The position numbers were made by a program, and so were the translations under genes. A stretch of DNA of 64,000 nt from Patulibacter sp. SYSU D01012. Its GTDB lineage: Bacteria; Actinomycetota; Thermoleophilia; Solirubrobacterales; Solirubrobacteraceae. Numbering within the stretch: position 1 is the first letter of the stretch; each line of letters begins with the position of its first letter. The stretch covers positions 160,009 through 224,008 of the forward strand of contig NZ_JAFMTB010000003.1 in NCBI RefSeq assembly GCF_017916475.1, given 5' to 3'. Shown piece by piece: positions 18,433-27,076 of this stretch. Under the pieces are notes generated by a model. It made no database searches, had not been told where the DNA came from, and saw only the letters and a list, made by a program, of their open reading frames with translations.

Positions 18433-19211
18433 GGCGCGGCACCGTCGGGTCCTGGATCCTCGTGGGCGCGATCCTGGCGTTCCTGTTCCTGCCCATCGCG
18501 ATCGTCGTGCTCTTCTCGTTCAACGCGGGCACGTCGACGGCGCCGCCGTTCGAGGGCTTCAGCCTGCGCTGGTACCAGGAGATCTTCTCCCAGCCCGAGT
18601 ACACCGGCGCGCTGCGCAACAGCGCGATCGCGGCGGCCGTCACGGCGACGCTCGCGGTGGTCATCGGGACGACCGCGTCCTACGCGCTGATGCGGCTGGC
18701 GCCGCGGGTGGCGGCGGCGTTCGCGGCGCTCTTCTCGCTGCCGCTCCTCGTCCCCGGCCTGTTCATCGCCGTGGCGCTGCTGTCGTTCTTCAGCCGGGCG
18801 AAGATCGACATGTCGCTGGGCACGGTCATCGTGGGGCACCTGCTCATCACCCTGCCGCTCGTCGTCGGCGTGATGAGCGCGCGGCTGTCGCGGCTGGACG
18901 TGTCCATGCTCGAGGCGGCGCGCGACCTGGGGGCGGGCGGGATCGAGACGTTCTTCCGCGTCCTGCTGCCGCTGCTCGCCCCGGTCGTGGTGGGCGTGAC
19001 GCTCCTGGCCCTGGCGTGGTCGGCCGACGAGTTCATCATCAGCCTCTACGTCAACGGCGGCGACCAGACGGTGCCCGTCGTGATCTTCGGCAGCCTCCGC
19101 ACGGGCCTGGACTCGAAGGTCAACGCGCTGGCGAGCACCATCCTCGCCACCACGGTCGCCGCCACGGTGCTGGCGGGGCGGCTGATGTCGCTGAAGGACC
19201 TGGCGCGCTGA
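18429..19211 (+). CDS. ABC importer permease, PotC type
   Basis: A 260-residue permease with six predicted helices and the EAA loop MLEAARDLGAGGIETFFRVL at about 159-178. It begins MRRGTVGSWILVGAILAFLF, with helix 1 at about 8-28, followed by the periplasmic segment FEGFSLRWYQEIFSQPEY typical of PotC. It is the last gene of the importer operon and ends before a strong hairpin at 19271-19297. Confidence 0.95.
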   Translation: MRRGTVGSWILVGAILAFLFLPIAIVVLFSFNAGTSTAPPFEGFSLRWYQEIFSQPEYTGALRNSAIAAAVTATLAVVIGTTASYALMRLAPRVAAAFAALFSLPLLVPGLFIAVALLSFFSRAKIDMSLGTVIVGHLLITLPLVVGVMSARLSRLDVSMLEAARDLGAGGIETFFRVLLPLLAPVVVGVTLLALAWSADEFIISLYVNGGDQTVPVVIFGSLRTGLDSKVNALASTILATTVAATVLAGRLMSLKDLAR

Positions 19212-19270
19212 ACGGCCGCCGGCGGGCGCGGCGTCCCGGGCCCGGCCCGCGGACGCCTCGTCCGCCGAGG

Positions 19271-19297
19271 GGCGCGGCCGGCCGCACCGGCCGCGCC
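19271..19297. terminator. Bidirectional hairpin terminator
   Basis: GGCGCGGCCGG (19271-19281) and CCGGCCGCGCC (19287-19297) form a perfect 11-bp stem with a 5-nt loop between the convergent PotC-type and NCS2 permease genes. There is no clear T-run. Confidence 0.6.
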
Positions 19298-19317
19298 GCC
19301 CCGGCCGGTGCGGCGCC

Positions 19318-20682
19318 CTACGCCCGGCGGGCGTCCGCTCCGGCGGCCTCGCCGTCCGGCAGCGGGGCGATCGCGTCGGCCGGCGCGACGGCGGGCAGGC
19401 CCTCCGTCGGCGGCACGTGGTCGCGGTGCTGCACGAGCCGCAGCACGCGGTAGGTGACGATCGCGGCGACGGTGCCCAGGGCGATGCCCGCGAAGGAGTA
19501 GTCGCCCCAGTTCAGCGTGTAGTTGCCGGCGCCGACGATGATCGCCACGGCGGCGGTGATCAGGTTGACCGGGTCGCGGAAGTCGACCTGCGCGTCGATC
19601 CACACGCGCGCGCCGAGGACGGCGATCAGACCGAAGAGGACGGTGACCGCGCCGCCGAGGACGCCGATCGGGATCGCGGCGATGATCGCCCCGAACTTCG
19701 GCAGCAGGCCCAGCGCGATCGCCGCCACGCCCGCGATGACGTACGCGAGCGTCGAGTACACGCGCGTCAGGCCCATCACGCCGATGTTCTCGCCGTACGT
19801 CGTCGTCGCCGAGCCGCCGAACAGGCCGGAGACCATCGTCGCGGCGCCGTCGCCCATGAACGACCGGCCGATGTCGCCGTCCATGTCGCGCTCGGTCATC
19901 GCCCCGACGGTCTTCACGTGCCCCGCGTTCTCGGCGAGCAGCACCAGCACCACGGCGGGGACGATCAGCAGGATCGCGCGCCACTGGAACTCCGGCGTCG
20001 CGAAGTCCGGCAGGCCCACCCACGCGGCGTCGTGCACGCCGGACCAGTCGACCTTGCCGAGGATCGCGGCGAAGACGTAGCCGACGACGACGCCCAGGAA
20101 CACCGACAGGCTGGAGACGAAGCCGCGGAACGCGACGCCGATGACGACGATCGCCACCAGCGTGACGAGCGCGACCCCGGCCTGCTGGGTGAACTGGTCC
20201 TTCGCGGTCGGGGCCAGGTTCAGGCCGATGAGCGCGACGATCGAGCCCGTGACCGCCGGCGGCAGCAGCCACTCGAGCGGCTTCGTCCCGATCCGGTCGA
20301 CGAGCAGGCCGATGAGGAACACCACCGCGCCGGCGACGAAGATGCCGCCGAGCGCGACGGGCAGGCCGCCGTCGGCCTTCGCCGCCACGACGGGAGCGAT
20401 GAACGCGAAGCTCGACCCGGTGTAGGACGGCACCCGGTTGCGCGTCATCAGGACGAACAGCAGCGTCCCGATGCCCGAGAAGAAGATCGTCGTCGAGACG
20501 GGGAAGCCGGTCAGGACCGGCACGAGCGCGGTCGAGCCGAACATCGCCAGGACGTGCTGGACGCCCAGGCCCAGCATGTTCGGCGTCCGCAGCCGCTCGT
20601 CTGGTCGTACGACGCGGCCGGGCTCCACGCGGGTGCCGTCGCCGTGCAGCTTCCAGGTTCGGTCCAACAACGATCCCGCCAT
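19318..20682 (-). CDS. Uracil/xanthine permease (NCS2 family)
   Basis: A 454-residue nucleobase:cation symporter with about 14 hydrophobic segments. NCS2 features are visible: PNMLGLGVQHVLAMFGSTAL near residues 34-53, the half-helix region PSYTGSSFAFIAP at about 88-100 and the substrate-site motif TTTYGENIGVMGLTRVYS, whose Glu and Asn contact the base in UraA-type carriers. The ENIGVMGLT form points to uracil rather than purines, but this is not decisive. No pyrimidine genes lie nearby and no attenuator is evident in the 5' region. It is probably a single-gene transcript. Confidence 0.92.
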   Translation of the reverse strand: MAGSLLDRTWKLHGDGTRVEPGRVVRPDERLRTPNMLGLGVQHVLAMFGSTALVPVLTGFPVSTTIFFSGIGTLLFVLMTRNRVPSYTGSSFAFIAPVVAAKADGGLPVALGGIFVAGAVVFLIGLLVDRIGTKPLEWLLPPAVTGSIVALIGLNLAPTAKDQFTQQAGVALVTLVAIVVIGVAFRGFVSSLSVFLGVVVGYVFAAILGKVDWSGVHDAAWVGLPDFATPEFQWRAILLIVPAVVLVLLAENAGHVKTVGAMTERDMDGDIGRSFMGDGAATMVSGLFGGSATTTYGENIGVMGLTRVYSTLAYVIAGVAAIALGLLPKFGAIIAAIPIGVLGGAVTVLFGLIAVLGARVWIDAQVDFRDPVNLITAAVAIIVGAGNYTLNWGDYSFAGIALGTVAAIVTYRVLRLVQHRDHVPPTEGLPAVAPADAIAPLPDGEAAGADARRA

Positions 20683-20847
20683 GGGGGTCCTTCCGTGCTC
20701 GATGGTCGGGGGAAGGGTGACGGGTGCGGGGGACGGACCCCCGGCCGGGCCGCGCCCGCGCGGACGGACGGACGGGTCGGGGATGCCGCCGGGGAGGGGG
20801 CGGACGAACGCCCGCGCCCCCCCCGCCCGGAGCGCGGGCGAGGGGCC

Positions 20848-23046
20848 TCAGTCGGCCGGGCTGCCCGCCGACGCCGCGGCCCTGCCGTCCCGCGGGTCGT
20901 GCCGGTCCAGCGTGGTGCCCTCGATGTCGATGTTCGGCAGCAGTCGGTCGAGCCAGCGCGGCAGCCACCACGCCTTCGTCCCCAGGAGCGCCATGAGCGC
21001 CGGGATCAGCGTCATGCGCACGAGGAACGCGTCCAGCAGGATGCCGAGCGCGAAGGCGAAGCCGATCGACTTGATGATCGGGTCGTCGGGCAGGATGAAG
21101 CCCGCGAAGACCGAGATCATGATCAGCGCGGCCGCGGTGACGACGCGCGCTCCGTGGCGGAAGCCGTCGCGCACCGCGTCCAGCGGCGCCTCGCCGTGCA
21201 CGTAGTCCTCGCGCATGCGGGACACCAGGAACACCTGGTAGTCCATCGCCAGGCCGAAGACGATCCCGATGATCAGCACCGGCAGCAGGCTGATGATCGG
21301 GGCCTCGGTCGCGACGCCGAACAGGCTCGCCAGGAAGCCCTCCTGGAACACGGCGACGACCGCGCCGAACGACGCCAGGATGGTCAGCAGGAAGCCGCCG
21401 ATCGCCGTGACCGGCACCAGGATCGAGCGGAACGCCAGCATCAGCAGCAGGAGCGCCAGGCCCACGACGACCACGAGGTACGGCGGCAGCGCGCTCGCCA
21501 TCTTCTCGGACACGTCGATGTTCGCCGCGGTCTGGCCGGCGACGTAGATCCTCGCCCCCGTCTGGCGCTCGATCGCGCCGGCGTCGTCGCGGATCCCCGT
21601 GACGAGGTCCTCCGTCGCCTGCGAGGACGGCGAGCTGGTGGGCGTCAGCTGCACGATCGCGAAGTCCTTCTCGCGGTTGAGCCGCGCGGGCGTCACGGCG
21701 GCGACGTCCTCCATGCCCCCCAGCCGCGTCGCCATCGCCTTCGCGGCCTGCTGCGCGCGGTCCTGCGGCACGTCGGCGGCCACGATCAGCGGGCCGTTGA
21801 AGCCGGGGCCGAAGCCCGCGGTCAGCAGGTCGTACGCCTTGCGCTCCGTCGTGTCGGGGTTCGACGAGCCGTCGTCGGGCAGGCCCAGGCGCATGCCGGT
21901 CGCCGGGATCGCCAGGCCGAGCAGCACGACGACGACCGTCACGAGCGACGCGACGCGGTGGCGCATGACGAAGCCGATCCAGCGGGTGCCCATCGTGGGC
22001 TTCCGGTCCGGCGGCGCGAGCTGGACGCTGAAGTTCTTGCCCTTCGTGATCCGGTCGCCGGCCATCGCCATGACGGCGGGGACGAACGTCAGGCTGAGCA
22101 GCACGGCCACGGCGATGGTCAGCGCGGCGGCCAGGCCCATCTGGATCAGGAACGGGATGCCCGTCACGACGAGGGCGACGAGGGCGATGATCACCGTCGA
22201 GCCGGCGAAGACCACGGCGCTGCCGGCCGTGCCGACGGCGTGCGCGATCGACGCGTCCCGGTCCATCCCGTCGAAGACCTGCGTCCGGTGGCGGGAGAGG
22301 ATGAACAGCGTGTAGTCCACGCCGACGGCCAGGCCGAGCATCGTCGCGAGCGTGATCGTCGTCGAGCCGACGTCGGTCACCCCGCTCGCCACGAGCACCG
22401 CGAGCGCACCGAAGCCGACGGCGATGAACGCGGTGATCAGCGGGGCGCCCGCCGCCAGTAGCGAGCCGAAGGTGACGCTCAGGACGATGAGCGCCATGAC
22501 GACGCCGACCGCCTCGCCGATCGGCGGATCGCTCTCCGCGGCCGCCGCCGCGCCGCCGTACTCCACCTGCAGCCCGGCCCTCGCGGCGGGGCCGGTCGCG
22601 TGATCGATCGCGTCCGTCGTCGCGGCCTCGATCTCGCGCTCCTCGACGGCGAACTGCAGGCTCGAGTACGCGATCCGGCCGTCCTTCGACACCGCGCCGG
22701 TCGCGAACGGGTCGGACGCGGAGGCGACGTCGGGCGCGCCCCCGAGGGCCTTCACGGACGCCGCCACGGCGGCCTTCGCGGTCCCGTCCGTCAGCCGCTC
22801 GCCCTTCGGCGCGGCGAACACCACGCGGCCCGCGGCGGCGTCGGCGTTCGTGCCCGGCAGCTTCTGCTCGATCCGCTCGCTCGCCCGCTGCGACGCGGTG
22901 CCGGGGATCTTGAACTGGTCGGTGAACGGCTCGCGGACCGCCATCGCGAGCGCGCCGACGAGGACGAGCAGCAGCAGCCAGCCGCCGATCACGGCACGTC
23001 GGTGCCGCACGGAGAAGGCACCGATCCGGTGCAGGAAGTGAGCCAT
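20848..23046 (-). CDS. MMPL/RND-family exporter
   Basis: A 732-residue membrane transporter with the duplicated RND layout: helix 1 at about 15-35, a large external loop, five helices (about 155-340), then the same pattern in the second half (helices about 505-680). The motif GVDYTLFILSRHR in the first half and its counterpart GLAMDYQVFLVSRMRED in the second carry the conserved Asp-Tyr pair used for proton coupling. The family exports lipids, peptides or drugs. The ATG at 23046 fits the usual N-terminus; a GTG at 23079 would add 11 residues. It is divergent from a TetR gene, which probably represses it; a GGAAG-N7-CTTCC inverted repeat at 23082-23098 lies between them. Confidence 0.92.
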   Translation of the reverse strand: MAHFLHRIGAFSVRHRRAVIGGWLLLLVLVGALAMAVREPFTDQFKIPGTASQRASERIEQKLPGTNADAAAGRVVFAAPKGERLTDGTAKAAVAASVKALGGAPDVASASDPFATGAVSKDGRIAYSSLQFAVEEREIEAATTDAIDHATGPAARAGLQVEYGGAAAAAESDPPIGEAVGVVMALIVLSVTFGSLLAAGAPLITAFIAVGFGALAVLVASGVTDVGSTTITLATMLGLAVGVDYTLFILSRHRTQVFDGMDRDASIAHAVGTAGSAVVFAGSTVIIALVALVVTGIPFLIQMGLAAALTIAVAVLLSLTFVPAVMAMAGDRITKGKNFSVQLAPPDRKPTMGTRWIGFVMRHRVASLVTVVVVLLGLAIPATGMRLGLPDDGSSNPDTTERKAYDLLTAGFGPGFNGPLIVAADVPQDRAQQAAKAMATRLGGMEDVAAVTPARLNREKDFAIVQLTPTSSPSSQATEDLVTGIRDDAGAIERQTGARIYVAGQTAANIDVSEKMASALPPYLVVVVGLALLLLMLAFRSILVPVTAIGGFLLTILASFGAVVAVFQEGFLASLFGVATEAPIISLLPVLIIGIVFGLAMDYQVFLVSRMREDYVHGEAPLDAVRDGFRHGARVVTAAALIMISVFAGFILPDDPIIKSIGFAFALGILLDAFLVRMTLIPALMALLGTKAWWLPRWLDRLLPNIDIEGTTLDRHDPRDGRAAASAGSPAD

Positions 23047-23142
23047 GGGAGCGAGGAGGGAGGGAGCAGGAGAAGCCACAAGGAAGCTGCGACCTTCCGC
23101 ATTGTTGCATGACGTTGCGAGTTTTCAGCGGGATGCAGCGGC

Positions 23143-23159
23143 GCTGGTACGCTCGGCCG
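23143..23159 (+). promoter_or_regulatory. Extended -10 promoter of the TetR gene
   Basis: TGGTACGCT with hexamer TACGCT at 23148-23153, six bases before a GTG that is in frame with the TetR protein. The 13-mer GCTGGTACGCTCG is identical to that before the P1 peptidase at 8895-8907. It suggests leaderless translation from 23160. Confidence 0.55.
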
Positions 23160-23762
23160 GTGGGGACCGAGATGAGCCGCCGCGAGCGCAACAGCCGCCG
23201 GACGCGCACCGCGATCATCCGCGCGGCCGCCGAGCTGACGATCGAGCACGGCTACGCCCACGCGACCATCGCGCGGATCGCGGAGCGGGCGGACGTCGCC
23301 CCGCGAACCGTGTCCGTGTGGTTCCCGGTGAAGGACGACATCCTCTTCACGGGGATGGCCGGGACGATCGAGCGGGCCACGCGCGCGCTCCGCGAGGGCG
23401 ACGGGGACGTCGTCGACCGGATGTGGGCCTGGATGTTCGCGGAGGGCGAGTCGGGCGCGGTCGAGGGCGATCACGAGCTGCGGCTGCTGATGCTGCGCGC
23501 GGTCTTCGGCGACCCCGTCCTGCGCGCCCTCGAGACGCGGTTCTTCGCGCCGCTGCAGGACGCGCTGCGCGAGGCGGCCGCCGACAGCCTGGGCGTGTCG
23601 GCCGGCGCGCCGGGGCCGGCGGTGTTCGCGGCCGCGGCGATGGGCACGCTCCTCGACCTGCGGGCGCGCGTCGTCTCGGACGCCCCCGGTCCCGGTCCCG
23701 GCACGATGGACGCGGCCCGCGTCTTCCTGCGCGCCGGGCTGGACGCCGTCCGGCCCGGGTAG
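23160..23762 (+). CDS. TetR-family transcriptional regulator
   Basis: A 200-residue regulator, counted from GTG 23160. The DNA-binding domain is at about 8-58: RRTRTAIIRAAAELTIEHGY, then ATIARIAERADVAPRTVSVW with the recognition helix. The usual YFxxK after the recognition helix is WFPVKDDIL here. The C-terminal ligand domain is unremarkable. The start could be GTG 23160 (leaderless, six bases after TACGCT) or ATG 23172. It is divergent from the MMPL exporter, the common arrangement in which a TetR represses the pump until the exported compound binds. Confidence 0.9.
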   Translation: MGTEMSRRERNSRRTRTAIIRAAAELTIEHGYAHATIARIAERADVAPRTVSVWFPVKDDILFTGMAGTIERATRALREGDGDVVDRMWAWMFAEGESGAVEGDHELRLLMLRAVFGDPVLRALETRFFAPLQDALREAAADSLGVSAGAPGPAVFAAAAMGTLLDLRARVVSDAPGPGPGTMDAARVFLRAGLDAVRPG

Positions 23763-23813
23763 CAGCCGGCCCCGCCGCCCGCGGTCGCGCGCCCGGGTTG
23801 CGACGATCGCGCC

Positions 23814-24488
23814 ATGGCCGCCCCGTCCGCCCACCTGCCCCGCGACCCCGACGCGCCGCGCGTGCCGGCCGACCTGCCGCCGCTGGAGCGCGACGCCGAC
23901 GCGCCCCGCCACGACGAGCGCTACGCCGAGGCCACGCTGCCCTGGGGCGACGCGGCGGGAACCGAGGCGCGCGGCGTCACGATCGAGACGGCCCGCGGCG
24001 AGGGCGTCGACCTGACGGGCGCGCGGATGCCGATGCTCACGCTGCTCGACGTGGCGCTGCGCGGCGGCAGCCTGGCGAACGCCGACCTGCGCGGCGCGTC
24101 GCTGCGCCGCACCAGCCTGGACCGCCTGCGGCTGACGGGCCTGGCGCTCACCGACGCGTCGCTGCAGGACGTCGTGCTGCGCGAGTGCCGCGTGGACCTG
24201 GCGGCGCTCGCCGGCGCCCGCCTGCGGCGCGTCGTCTTCGCCGACTGCTCCCTCGCGGGCAGCGCCCTGCAGGACCTGCGGGCCGAGGACGTCGCGTTCG
24301 AGCGCTGCGACCTGACCGAGGTGGACCTGACCGGGGCGCGCTTCGTCCGCACCACCATGCGCGGCTGCACCCTGGACGGCATCCGCGACATCGAGCGGCT
24401 GCGGGGTGTGGGGATGGCGTGGTCGGACGTGCTCGCGGCCGCCGGCGCGTTCGCGGGCGCGATCGGCGTGCGCCTGCTCGACGACTGA
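23814..24488 (+). CDS. Pentapeptide-repeat protein
   Basis: A 224-residue protein whose central part (about 58-195) is built of loose five-residue repeats of the A(D/N)LxX kind, such as LANADLRGASLRRTSLDRL and ALQDLRAEDVAFERCDLTEV. These should form a right-handed quadrilateral beta-helix. The N-terminal 55 residues are Pro/Asp-rich and the C-terminus has a short hydrophobic helix (LAAAGAFAGAIGVRLL). Some family members mimic DNA and protect gyrase, but most have no known role; no function is assigned. The ATG at 23814 has no Shine-Dalgarno and follows a GACGAT hexamer by six bases, again suggesting leaderless expression. Confidence 0.88.
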   Translation: MAAPSAHLPRDPDAPRVPADLPPLERDADAPRHDERYAEATLPWGDAAGTEARGVTIETARGEGVDLTGARMPMLTLLDVALRGGSLANADLRGASLRRTSLDRLRLTGLALTDASLQDVVLRECRVDLAALAGARLRRVVFADCSLAGSALQDLRAEDVAFERCDLTEVDLTGARFVRTTMRGCTLDGIRDIERLRGVGMAWSDVLAAAGAFAGAIGVRLLDD

Positions 24489-24561
24489 CGCTGTGGCCGC
24501 GCCCCACCGGCCCGTCGCGGGGCGGTGGGACGAGCACAGGCGCGGCCGCTCGGGCCGACCG

Positions 24562-24573
24562 TAGGGTGGCGCC
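24562..24573 (+). promoter_or_regulatory. -10-like element (TAGGGT) placing the mRNA start at an 8-codon ORF
   Basis: TAGGGT at 24562-24567 is followed by six bases and then ATG at 24574. The spacing matches the leaderless pattern seen elsewhere in this window (23148, 51670, 60163). Confidence 0.45.
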
Positions 24574-24600
24574 ATGCCCGCCCCGCAGGACGGCCCGTGA
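24574..24600 (+). CDS. Leaderless 8-codon ORF coupled to the downstream GTG
   Basis: ATG at 24574 encodes MPAPQDGP and stops at TGA 24598-24600, which overlaps the GTG of the next gene (24597) as GTGA. The AGGA element of that gene lies inside this small frame. It looks like a ribosome-loading leader, not a functional peptide. It is too short to support by coding statistics; the evidence is position only. Confidence 0.4.
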   Translation: MPAPQDGP

Positions 24601-25706
24601 CCGCCGCGCCCGTCGTCGTCTACGGCGCCACCGGCTACACCGGGCGGCTCGTCTGCGCCGAGCTGGCGCGCCGCGGCGTGCCGGTCGTCGCGTCCGGCCG
24701 CAGTCCGCAACGCCTGGCCGCCGTGGTCGACGCGCTGCCCGGCGCCGACGTCCGCACCGTCCCGGCGGCGCTCGACGACCCCGCCGCGCTGCGCCGCGTG
24801 GCGTCGTCGGCGCCGGTGCTCGCCAACTGCGCCGGCCCCTTCGTGCGCACGGGCGATCCGGTGCTCGGCGCGGCGATCGCCGCACGTGCCCACTACCTCG
24901 ACACGACGGGCGAGCAGGCGTGGATCCGCCGCGTGCTCGACGATCACGACCCCGCCCTGCGGGCCGCCGGCGTGGCCGCGGTGCCCGGCATGGGCTTCGA
25001 CTACCTGCCCGGCGACCTGCTGTGCCACCTCGTCGGTGCCCCGATCGCCCCGCTGCGGCGTCTCGAGGTCGGCTACCACGTGGACGGCTTCGGGATGACG
25101 CGCGGCACGCAGCGCTCGGCCCTGGAGATGCTCGACGGGCGCGACGTCGCCTACGAGGACGGCCGGTGGCGGCGCGGCGGCCGCCGGCCCACGCGCGCGT
25201 CGATCGTCTTCCCGGGCGGCGTCGGGCGCCGGAGGGTGGCGCGCTACCCCAGCGGCGAGGTCGCCACGGTCCCGCGCCACGTCGCCACGCGCGAGGTCGC
25301 CGCGCGGATCTCGACCGTCTCGGTCGCCCCGCCGGCGCTCGCCGGCGCGCTCCCCGTCCTGGCGCCGGCGCTGAGCCTGCTGCTGCGCACGCCGCTCACC
25401 CGCCTGCTCGACCGCGCGATCGACCGGCTGCCCGAGGGGCCGACCGAGCAGGCGCGGCGCGCGGCACGCTGGACCATCGTCGCGCGGGCCGAGGGCGAGG
25501 ACGGGCGCGTGCGCCGCGGCACGGTCCGCGGCCCCGACGTCTACGGCCTGACGGCGCGCCTGATCGCCGACGGCGCGCAGCGCCTGGCGGACCCCGCCTA
25601 CGACCGCCGGGGCGGGCTCGCCCCGGCCCAGGCGTTCGACCCGCGCGCGACGCTCGACGGGCTGGCGGACTTCGGCATCGCCTGGTCCGTCGAGGACGCC
25701 GGATGA
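24597..25706 (+). CDS. Saccharopine-dehydrogenase-like / trans-acting enoyl reductase family protein
   Basis: A 369-residue protein with an N-terminal Rossmann fold (VVVYGATGYTGRLVCAELAR, about 5-24) followed by NCAGPFVRTGDPV (about 80-92), the pattern of saccharopine-dehydrogenase-like oxidoreductases and mycobacterial trans-acting enoyl reductases. A later hydrophobic stretch (about 240-268) could associate with membrane. The reaction is unknown: reduction of a lipid or polyketide intermediate is the best guess from relatives. GTG 24597 is chosen because the family motif starts within a few residues and it overlaps the short leader ORF. It is the first full gene of a four-gene overlapping operon. 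Confidence 0.85.
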   Translation: MTAAPVVVYGATGYTGRLVCAELARRGVPVVASGRSPQRLAAVVDALPGADVRTVPAALDDPAALRRVASSAPVLANCAGPFVRTGDPVLGAAIAARAHYLDTTGEQAWIRRVLDDHDPALRAAGVAAVPGMGFDYLPGDLLCHLVGAPIAPLRRLEVGYHVDGFGMTRGTQRSALEMLDGRDVAYEDGRWRRGGRRPTRASIVFPGGVGRRRVARYPSGEVATVPRHVATREVAARISTVSVAPPALAGALPVLAPALSLLLRTPLTRLLDRAIDRLPEGPTEQARRAARWTIVARAEGEDGRVRRGTVRGPDVYGLTARLIADGAQRLADPAYDRRGGLAPAQAFDPRATLDGLADFGIAWSVEDAG

Positions 25707-27076
25707 CGGGCCGCGTCTGCGTGATCGGCGCGGGGTCGGCCGGCATCGCGGCCGCGCAGGTCCTCGCGGCCCGCGGCCTTCCGTTCGACGTCTACGAGAA
25801 GGGCTCGCAGGTCGGCGGCAACTGGCGCTACCGCAACGACAACGGCCAGTCCGCGGCGTACCGCTCGCTGCACATCAACACGTCGCGGCGGCTCATGGAG
25901 TTCCGGGCGTTCCCGATGCCGGACGACCTGCCGGACTTCCCGTCGCACTTCCAGATCGCGGCGTACTTCGACGCGTTCGTCGACCGCTTCGGGCTACGCG
26001 AGCGCATCCGCTTCCGCACCGAGGTGCTGACGGTCCGTCCCGCCCCGGGCGACGCGTGGGACGTCACGACGCGTCCCGTCGACGGCGGGGAGGAGACGAC
26101 GACGCGGTACCGCGCGGTGATCGTCGCCAACGGCCACCACTGGGACCCGCGCTGGCCCGAGCCGGCGTTCCCCGGGCAGGAGGACTACGCCGGCGAGCTG
26201 CTGCACGCGCACGCGTACGACACCCCGGACGTGCTCGAGGGCAAGCGGGTGCTCGTCCTGGGCATCGGCAACTCCGCGACCGACATCGCGGTCGAGTCCT
26301 CGCGCACCGCCGACGCCACGTTCCTGGCGATGCGCCGCGGCGCGTACGTCGTGCCGAAGTACGTCCTCGGCCGCCCGATGGACGAGATCCAGTCCGGGCT
26401 GGCGAGCCGGATGCCGGTGCCGCTGGCGGTGCAGCGGCTGGGCGCGACGGCCTTGCTCCGCGTGGTGCAGGGGCGAATGACCGACTACGGCCTGCCGCAG
26501 CCCGACCACAAGATGTTCCAGGCGCACCCGACGATCTCCTCCGAGCTGCTCGGCCGCGTCGGCCACGGCGACATCGGGGTCAAGCCGACGATCGCGGCGT
26601 TCCCCGGCGGCCGCACGGTCCGCTTCGCCGACGGCAGCGAGGAGCAGATCGACCTGGTCGTCTGCTGCACGGGCTACCGGATCACGTTCCCGTTCCTGGA
26701 GGAGTCCGTCGTGTCCACGCGCGACAACCACGTCGACCTGTACCGCCGCGTCGTGCCGCCGGACCACCCGACGCTGTTCTTCGTCGGGCTGCTGCAGCCG
26801 ATCGGCGCGGTCATGCCGCTCGCCGAGGCGCAGGCGTGGTGGATCGCCGACCTGCTGGCCGGCGACTGCCGGCTGCCGTCGCCGCGCGCGATGCGGCGCG
26901 CGATCGCGCGGGACGACCGGCGGATGGCCCGCCGCTACGTCGCGTCGAAGCGGCACACGATCCAGGTGGACTTCTACGACTACCTGCGCGGGCTGCGGCG
27001 CGAGCGCACCCGGCGGCGGACCCCCGGGCGCGGGGCCCCCGTGCCCGTCGGCGGCCGCGAGAGGGTGGCGGCGTGA
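25703..27076 (+). CDS. Flavin-containing monooxygenase-type oxidoreductase
   Basis: A 457-residue FAD/NADPH enzyme. The FAD site is VCVIGAGSAGIAAAQVLAAR (about 5-24) and the NADPH site is VLVLGIGNSATDIAVESS (about 178-195). Between them lies FPGQEDYAGELLHAHAYD (about 155-172), a variant of the FMO/Baeyer-Villiger fingerprint FxGxxxHxxxY with a longer spacing between F-P-G and the His. It would insert oxygen into a ketone, amine or sulfide. The neighbours (enoyl-reductase-like, SDR, 3-beta-HSD-like) fit modification of a lipid, terpenoid or sterol-like substrate, but no substrate can be named. Confidence 0.9.
   Translation: MTGRVCVIGAGSAGIAAAQVLAARGLPFDVYEKGSQVGGNWRYRNDNGQSAAYRSLHINTSRRLMEFRAFPMPDDLPDFPSHFQIAAYFDAFVDRFGLRERIRFRTEVLTVRPAPGDAWDVTTRPVDGGEETTTRYRAVIVANGHHWDPRWPEPAFPGQEDYAGELLHAHAYDTPDVLEGKRVLVLGIGNSATDIAVESSRTADATFLAMRRGAYVVPKYVLGRPMDEIQSGLASRMPVPLAVQRLGATALLRVVQGRMTDYGLPQPDHKMFQAHPTISSELLGRVGHGDIGVKPTIAAFPGGRTVRFADGSEEQIDLVVCCTGYRITFPFLEESVVSTRDNHVDLYRRVVPPDHPTLFFVGLLQPIGAVMPLAEAQAWWIADLLAGDCRLPSPRAMRRAIARDDRRMARRYVASKRHTIQVDFYDYLRGLRRERTRRRTPGRGAPVPVGGRERVAA

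Noticed and set aside
20683-20847. Possible riboswitch or attenuator in front of the NCS2 permease
   Set aside because: The 165 bp hold GC-rich runs and short inverted repeats but no recognisable aptamer or terminator-antiterminator pair.
23082-23098. GGAAG-N7-CTTCC repeat as the TetR operator for the MMPL exporter
   Set aside because: The position is right, but the arms are only 5 bp and other short repeats occur nearby. I mention it with the exporter gene instead of calling it an operator.
19046-23218. Long minus-strand open frame of over 1300 codons
   Set aside because: It runs antisense to or out of frame with the MMPL exporter, the NCS2 permease and PotC-type genes. Its composition is low-complexity Arg/Asp/Pro and it has no family motif.
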